A DNA stretch of 64,000 nucleotides from Bathymodiolus brooksi. Lineage: Eukaryota; Mollusca; Bivalvia; Mytilida; Modiolidae. The stretch spans positions 22,739,804 to 22,803,803 of the forward strand of contig OY804579.1 in the NCBI GenBank assembly GCA_963680875.1, given 5' to 3'. The position numbers and the translations under genes are program-made. The notes under the pieces were generated by a model. That model searched no databases, was not told the origin of the DNA, and worked only from the letters and a program-made list of their open reading frames with translations. Positions 51,801-60,800 of the stretch are shown piece by piece. Position 1 is the first letter of the stretch, and every line of letters starts with the position of its first letter.

Positions 51801-54800
51801 AAATGTCATGATGATGTAACAATGTCCTATACCGCTTAGGGAAATATGATCAGGTTCTATTCAGACATAATAAGATGTTACTAAGCAAGTTATATTTCGT
51901 CAATACAAGCGAAAACAAACAATAATCTGTCACATTAGTAACCCAGTAGCCACATATGACCGTAAAATGACGACAACGATACTGGCATGAACGTACAATG
52001 TAATATTATATAAATAACATTTAGTTTAGAGGGTAATGAGAAAAACATTGTCAACTGAGGCGAAGCCGAAGTTGACAATGCCTTTTTCGGAGGGTAACAA
52101 TCTGATCTATCACCCTCTCAACTATTTGTTATTTAATTTATTGTACTGAATGTTTTCACTTTCTCGTTTGCAATGATTGTGTTTTTCATTTTAATGGTTC
52201 ATTTCATATTCAGTCTATTCATTTTTACAGATGTTCAGTAATTTTGCTAGAACCTAGAATGAGATGGTGACAGTTAAAAAAATTGTTACCTGCTGAGCCA
52301 TATGTCAGAGCTGAATTTACCCTCGTCTTATCCAATAAAATGACAGCTTACATACATGAAGTATAATATAATAATATAGCTGTCATCAAGTTGTTTGTAG
52401 AACACCATTACATTTCGACGTCGACATATAATTTGCTGAATCTTCTGTTTCATTTCGGTAACAACTTATGCAATTTATATTAGAGTTGAAGAACATTTAT
52501 TTTTTTATATCTTTCAGTTGAATTTGAGATTCCTTAACAGACATTAATATCATTTGTTATATATTCCTCTAGGTTTGTCAAATGTTGAAGAGTGGAGGAA
52601 AAAAATATTACATCGACGACCAGAAGGTTCCATATGTTGTTAAAGGATCACAATGGGTCGGGTACGATGACAAAGATAGTTTAAAAATAAAGGTGAAATC
52701 ATCTTTTGAATGGGGGTGTTGTTGGACAGTCACTGAATTCTATCTTATATATTTGAACTCAATAGCATTCCAGCATTTCTTGTACCACTTAAGGTCTACA
52801 TTCAGTACATGTTCTAACATAGAATACCTTTGTCTATTCTGTCTGAAGTGGGGTTATTGATACCTATTCCCCTTAATCATTGTATTTGTACCTCTATCTT
52901 ATTTATTTAATGGGGTGAGGTGGGTGGGTTGGAGAGGGGAGATCGTCATGGTCGTAATCGTAGGATAGTTAGATTTTCAAATACCTATGAAATCAATACC
53001 ATTAACCACTAAAGTTGTGAGCTCGAATCCCTCCATGGCGTGGTGTACACGATACAACATTTTATGATAAAGTTTGTGGTTGATTTGCGGCAGGTAGGCT
53101 ATTTTCCTCTGGGTAATCCGGTTTTCTCCACCAATAGCACTGACATCTACGATATAACTGAACTATTGTTGCAAATGGCGTTAAAACACCATACCCTTAA
53201 CCCATATTGAACTGGTAGTTCAATGGTATCATCTTCAATTTTCTTTTATAATAAATTGATGCAATGTTTTTAATATGCGAGCGAAACCGACTCTCTATGG
53301 AAACCGATATGTATCTAGGTAATATTGCTATTTTCAAATTTTATTAAATCTCTTCGGACAAGAAAATTGTTTTCTGCGCGGAAGTTACCTTTTGAGATCT
53401 CGTAAGAAACGAGCGTTCGCTTGTATAAGACTAGATTCTACCCTTAAAAAAGTCGGCCCCAATATATCACAGCGCCAACAATCTCGACTATTTTAATGCA
53501 CTGGATGAACATGAAATTAGCAGATAATTTTGAGATTCGCGAGCATTCATGGCCGTGCCTGTTTCATATTATATGAGAATCGGAATAGCATATAAAGGTC
53601 ATTTTGAACTGGATTTTGATGAAAAATCTTAATGAGGCAGCCCAATTATATCTTTAACGAAGACTATTCCTGAAAAGGTGGAGAGAAAACATGATATTCG
53701 ATGTATGTAAAGAAAATCATATTTCGTTAACTACATAATTAACATAATATACACTAAGAAGAGTTTGAAGATACCAAAGGGAGGTAATCAGAAACCGTAT
53801 ATCGAAGAAGAACAGACAACACAATGACCGAAAGAAAAAGTACAAAAGGACAAACAACAATCGACAAAACATATCTATAAAACTAAAGATCAAGTAACAC
53901 GTACCTCACTAAAAACCGGTGGTGAACTCAGTTGCTCCGGAAGGATAAGCAGTTCCTGCTCCACTAGTGACACCCGTCGTGTTAATCTAGCTACAAACCC
54001 GGAAATAAGTCGTGAGTGAGGAAAGGAACGGGGTGTGTTTACGACAAGTGGAACATATCCGTGGTCATTTGTGTCACAGATATTCCATAAGCTTATTTAA
54101 TGTAATTGTTTCCCTCTGTCTTAGGTACAATATGTAAAACAACATCATTTTGGAGGAACCATGGTATGGGCGTTAGATCTTGATGATTTCAGTGGATCAT
54201 GTGGAGAAGGAAAATACCCACTTCTAAATGCAATTAAAGATGAACTCGATACTACAAGCGGAACCAATGTACAACCGTAAGTAATTTAACGATACGTGTA
54301 ACAGTGTGTATATAACAATACATATAGATTATAACATGGCCCTTTTCATATCGGTCAATGTATCATCCCGAGATTCCATAACAGACCAAGGCGATAGCCA
54401 CGGGCTAATATGGGTCGAGGGACGATGCCAGGGCCAATATGGAAAATGACATGTTTTGTAATAAGCTATATTATACGACGCATTAGTTACACTTTATTTC
54501 AGTCTATAATAACATGAACAAGGATGAAATATTTATATAATAATGTTGTGTTAGCAATGACTATGCCAATATAGTGGTCATGGTTGAAGACATAGTGCGC
54601 GACCAGAAGGGGAGTGCACTATGTCTTCAACCCTAACCACTATATGGCATAGGCATTGCTAACACAACATTATTATTATTTTTATGCTGACTGTTATATG
54701 TAGGCAAAATATATTGAGAACAATTACAATAAAGGAGGTTCTAAATGCAATTAAAGATGAACTCGATACTACCAGCGGAACAAATGTACAACCGCAAGTA

Positions 54801-57800
54801 ACTTAACGATACGTGTAACAGTGTGTATATAACAATAAATATACATTATAACATGACTCTTTCCATATCGACCATTGCATCATCCCGAGACTCCATATCA
54901 GCCCAAGGCGATAGTCGCGGGCTAATATGGCTCGAGGGACGATACCAGGGCCAATATGGAAAATGTACTGGTTTGCAATAAGCTATATTATATGATGCAT
55001 TGGTTGCACATTGTTTTAGTCTGTAATAACATGAACAAGGATGAAATAGTAATGCATATGACAGTATTTTTCAAAGGGGTTCGACATGAGCTTTTGGTCG
55101 AGAGACATTAAATGAGTTGAAATCCCGGTTTATATTGTCATAATTCTTTGATACAGGTTTAATTTCCAATAAATAACATGCATGAGTTAAGCGCAATACA
55201 GGGTAATATTGATTTCATTTGGACATATCTAATGAAGACACGTGTGAATGTTATTCTATGCATACACAATTAGATATCTGCATATTTTGTTGTTACATCA
55301 ATTATCAATTAGATCATATATATAATATAACTACTATGTTGTGTACTATTTCATCAGTGTCACAACACAAGCTCCACAACCAACCACACAGAGTCAACAA
55401 CAAACCAGTATGATGAATCAACAGACAACAATGGCTCCGGTACAAACAAATCCCACACAGGGACCACAAAACCCTGGGACTACCAATGGTATAATATATA
55501 TATATATATTAAGAAGTATAATCCATGTATCTAACTATAAATTACAAGCAAAATATTGTAGCAGAAATCATTAGAAAGGATGTCATATATTACTCTAGAT
55601 GTCCAAGTGTTATAATGTAACTATAAATCACAAGCAAAATATTGTACCAGAAATCATTAGAAAGGATGTCATATATTACTCTAGATGTCCAAGTGTTATA
55701 ATGTAACATTCAATAGATCTGAAAGGAAAGAATTTGATATCAAAACTAAAAACCAATATAATGTCTCCAAATATCTAGCCATTAAATATCCTGTATGATG
55801 AAGCTATATAGTTGTTACCAGGGGAACGACCAATGCACTTTTATGGATATGTATTAAATTTTGGGACAAATAATAAAAAAACAAAAACAAAGAAAACAAG
55901 ACAAACGAAAACATAAACAAAATAAACAAAAGCAAAGCAAAACAAAGCAAAGCAAAGCAAAACAAAACAAACATCTACACTTGTGACGTTACATATTTTC
56001 TCGTTTAGCTTATCGTCGAGTATGTTACTATACTAACTGGTCACAGTACAGACATGGTACAGGCAAATTCTTTCCTGAAAATGTGGACCCACAATTATGT
56101 ACCCATATTATTTACTCATTTGCCAAACTGAATGGGAATAAGTTGAAGGCTTTTGAATGGAATGATGAAAGTACGCCATGGATGAAGGGAATGTAAGTAA
56201 TTTCTGTAGAATTTGACTAATATTTCATCGTATGCATTCTTTATCACTCATGCATTCAAAATAGACTTAACCACAAGCGTATCGCCCACTTTTATTTTTC
56301 AAAATTCAAAAATCCACGATTTACCTGATAAAATTAAATAGCCAATTTAATCATTGATGTTTTTAAGCGTAAGTTTTAAATTTTAAATGCCTGTTCATTA
56401 GATTTGGCTCTCTGTCACATGTGCACAGCTCCGCTGAAAAAAGATTGTCCCATGTATCGCATCGAGAATTCGGTAACGTTTTTCACCGGTATTCTTTGGT
56501 TTATTCAGCTGTTAAACTAAAGGGTATAAAAGGAACAGGTTTGAAGCTTGACTTTTATTACTAAGTTGATATTCTACCATGCCAAGGTTAGACCCTGTCA
56601 CTCGAAATATCGCAAACCGGAAAGTCCCAAAATTAGGTAACACGAACTCTGAATGTTAACCAGAGCACTTTTTCCAGGCTATGGAACAGATTCCAACAAA
56701 TTGATTCAACGAATGACCGCCAAAAGATCGGAAGACCTCGAATAACTACTCCTGGGTAAGATCTGTACATTCTGGTCTTTCATCTACGGAATCGAACCGT
56801 TGCCGCATCAACCACTGCAGCCAGAATATCTGGAATGCGAAGAATCAGCTCACAAATAGTCCCCATTCGGCTTCGACAGCATGGCATGAGACACAGAAGG
56901 CCGTATTTGGGAGCGGCATTGACGCCGTTACACAGACGTGAAAGAGTTCGTTAGGACAACATATTAAGGGCTGGACATTCTAAAACTAGCGAAGAAATTG
57001 GTTCACTGACGAGTCTCGTTTTCTACTGCAGAAACGTGATGGCAGAATACGTGTATATCGGTGCCGGAATGAACGTTTCTCTTTCTCCTGTGTTCAGGAA
57101 TGCTCAGGAAGTGGATAGCGTCAGTGGAGATAATTTCATGATATGGTCGACTATCTCAAATGACCGCAAGACAGACCTAGTGCATGTCCCGGGCAAATTA
57201 ACGTAAGGTACAGAAACGAAATTATCCAACCTCACCTGATGCACGTAATTGACCGACAGAGGTAGTTATTCCAACAACGATAGGCCACGCAGAACAACAT
57301 CAATGTCCTTCCATGGCCTTCCAAATCGGCGCACTTGAATCCCATTGAACACCTATGATATCAGCTAGATAAACGTGTGCGCTAGCGACAAGCTTCACCT
57401 CAGATCCTCGATCAACTCCGCGAAATGTTGCAACAGGAATGGCGAAAATAACCAAGAAACAATGTGAGAAATATGAATGATTCTATGCTGAGCAGGTGCG
57501 GAGCAGTATTGGCCGTGCGTGATGGTCATACACGGTACTAACTTTAACGTGACCGGAACTGTGATAAACTGACTTTTTCTTACTCAATCTCTCAAGTATG
57601 GACTCTTAATTTTTCAATAATAAACCTTCTGAGTATATATCTAAAAGTGTAGCTGAAAAATTTTGATTTAAAATACATGTATTAAAATACCTAAAATCCC
57701 ATGATGCCTTTATCACAAAAAATGTGCCTTATAAGTTTTCATTCATGTATCCTGTAGTAATGAAAAAGCAAACTCACTTATAAAATGCTTGAATCACATT

Positions 57801-60800
57801 TAGGTATGAAAAATTCAATAATTTGAAGAAGGCTAACCCCAGCTTGAAAACTAGCTTGGCAGTAGGTGGTTGGAATTTAGGCTCCGCACCATTTACACGC
57901 ATGGTGGCTACCGATACTAGTAGACAACAGTTTGCTACTTCTACTGTGAAGTTCCTACGTGATCACAACTTTGATGGCCTTGACCTTGATTGGGAATATC
58001 CAGCCAATCGTGGAAGTCCTCCAGGAGACAAACAGAAATTCGCTCTATTATTAGAGGTAGTATCAGTAACAACATTAAAACATTTCCTCATTGTTGGTAT
58101 AAAGTACATATTGCTTACGGTTTTTGGGCACTGTTAAAGTATTTCGATTTTATGATGGACGAATTATAGGACACCTGTTTCTGATCTTCAAAATATTATC
58201 AATTACATGTATAACAGTATTTGACAGAAGAGGAAATGACTTCAACGATAATGTTTGTTAATGTTTCAGCTCATTTCAGGAAGAACAAAAAAAAGAAAAG
58301 AAACAAAAAAATAAGATAACTATTACTTTAATCACAAAAGCAATGATTCAATTTTAGTTTCTTTTAGTTCAGTTTCAGCTACCTATGCGACCAATACTGA
58401 TGGCCACTGAGATTGGGAGGTGGAATCCGCTCATAGCGAAGTGTACTCGATAAAATATTATGGGCTGAAGATTGTCAGTGACTGGCTGCAGGTCGGTGGT
58501 TTTCACCGGGTACCCTGGTTTCCTCCACAAATAAAAGTGACCATCATGATATAACTAAAATATTGTTGAAAGTGGCGTTAAACACCATAACTCTTAAATA
58601 TTAATTATACAATAATAAATTATATATTTCGTTACTGACTTTTTGTGATAGATTAGAATAGTCAGGCTAATTATTTTAGTTATTTATTATTATATAAAAT
58701 GAAAATATTGTGCAGTTTTGATTTGTTAAATGTATTCTTCCATTTCAAGACACTCCGAAGGGAATTCGATTCTGAGGCCAAAACATCAGGGAAACCAAAG
58801 CTGATACTATCGGCTGCTACCGCCGCGGGCAAGGAGAAGATAGATACTGCTTATGACTTTGCAGCAATGGTTAAGTATGTATTTTGACGGTGACATTCAA
58901 GAAAAGTTTGAAAACACCAAAGGAGTCGCAAGAAGTCGTAAATCGAAGAGGTACAGACCAAGCAATGACCAAAACAAAAAGGACAGACACACAACGGTCT
59001 ACAAAGCAGTACACATAAAGCTAACGATCGAACAACACGAACCGCACAGTTCCATATGTGACGTCCGTCGAAACTGGTAAGAAGAGTTTGCAGGTATCAA
59101 ATGGATAATCTGTAAATAGAAGACGGGGCGAAAACACACTGGCCATACGAAAAGGCACAAAAGAACAAACAACGATCTACTAAACACTACACAGAAAACG
59201 TAACATCGAATAACACGAACCCTACTAAAAACGAGAGTGAACTCTGGTGATTCGGAAGAATAAGCGAATCCCGCTCCAATAGTGTTACTCTTATTAAAAC
59301 TCCAATACGAACATCATCATCATACGGAAATTGTTGAAACCAGTATACGTAAATAAATACACATAGCATAATTAATACATGAACCCCCACCCCCCCCCCC
59401 CCTATTAAAAAAAATGTAGTCCAAGCGAATCGAATATCATTGTTACGCGGAATTCGTAGAGGACATCACATCACGGAACTAAAAACAATGATTTCTAAGA
59501 TTATATTCACGCAAATTTTCAAAGCAGACACGTAGCCATATCACAATTGCCTTTTGCTTTTTGTCCTGAGAGTACTTAACATTTGATCATTTTTTTTCTC
59601 TCTTTTATTCTTCGTGAAAATACTGAACATACTTACATGAACACCTTTCAGGAATTTAGACATGATCAACTTGATGACGTACGATTTACATGGAAGCTGG
59701 GAAACTAAAACCGGTCATAATTCTCCTCTGTATAAACATGCAGGTGAAACAGGAAATGAAACTACCCTCAATGTCGTAAGTACAATAATATCTGATTATT
59801 AATGTCAATAATAAAAAATACTAGTCTGGAAATATATTTCTAAGGTTACATTTTTTAATGATATTAAGCTGACTTTTACTTATATGGTACACGTAGGCTA
59901 TATCTGAAAGATGATGATACAAACTATACAATGCACACCTAATTTGATGGTTTCTCTACTGGTACCAAAGGTCGTCATGGCCTTGATCGTATGGTAGTTG
60001 AATTAAAGCTACTTATGCAATCGGTACATATCGTCACTGGTGTTGTGGGTCCGACTTTCGCTCGTGGCGTGGCGTACATCATTATGTGATCAAGTTTGAC
60101 AATGACTTACGGCCGATCGGTGGTTTTCCGGTTTCCTCCACCAATAAAACCGACCACCACGATATAACTGAAATATTGTTGGAAGTGGCATTAAACACCA
60201 TAAAACCACATGTCTGAGTTGTCATTGCAGGACTGGGCTGCATCTTACTACGTTAAAAAGGGTGTACCACCAGAAATGATGAACATAGGAATGGGAGTGT
60301 ACGGACGTAGTTTTACATTATCAAATCCAAGCAATCACGATGTTGGTGCACCTACTAGAGGAGCTGGTGACAGTGGACAATTCACTGGAGAAAAGGGATT
60401 TATCTCATATTATGAGGTATTTACAGTAGCACAATATAATGATACATAATTTCAAAGAGTTGTTTATAGAATAATTAAAACATTAATTTTGTTAAAAATT
60501 TATTTTATTTCTTGTTTTTCAAATTAAGAATACTGTTAATAGGCCTAATCAATCTTAATTTATATGTAAATTTAAATTTATATCTGTTGAATATCACCGT
60601 TGGATCTATTGAAGCAATGATTATATTCTCCTAAGCTATACAGTTAAATTAAGAAATACATAAATAAACATATAATAAAGTAAGTATGTATGCACGTACA
60701 AACTAGATATGATAACAACTATGATATCAAATTTAATGTGCACTACTCCTTTCTGGATTCAGATACATTCATAGTCAAAGGGGCTGAAAAGATAGCCAAA

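Noticed and set aside
54741..54796. An extra coding exon in intron 8
   Set aside because: It repeats only the end of exon 8, lacks a 3' splice site and would duplicate part of the barrel end.
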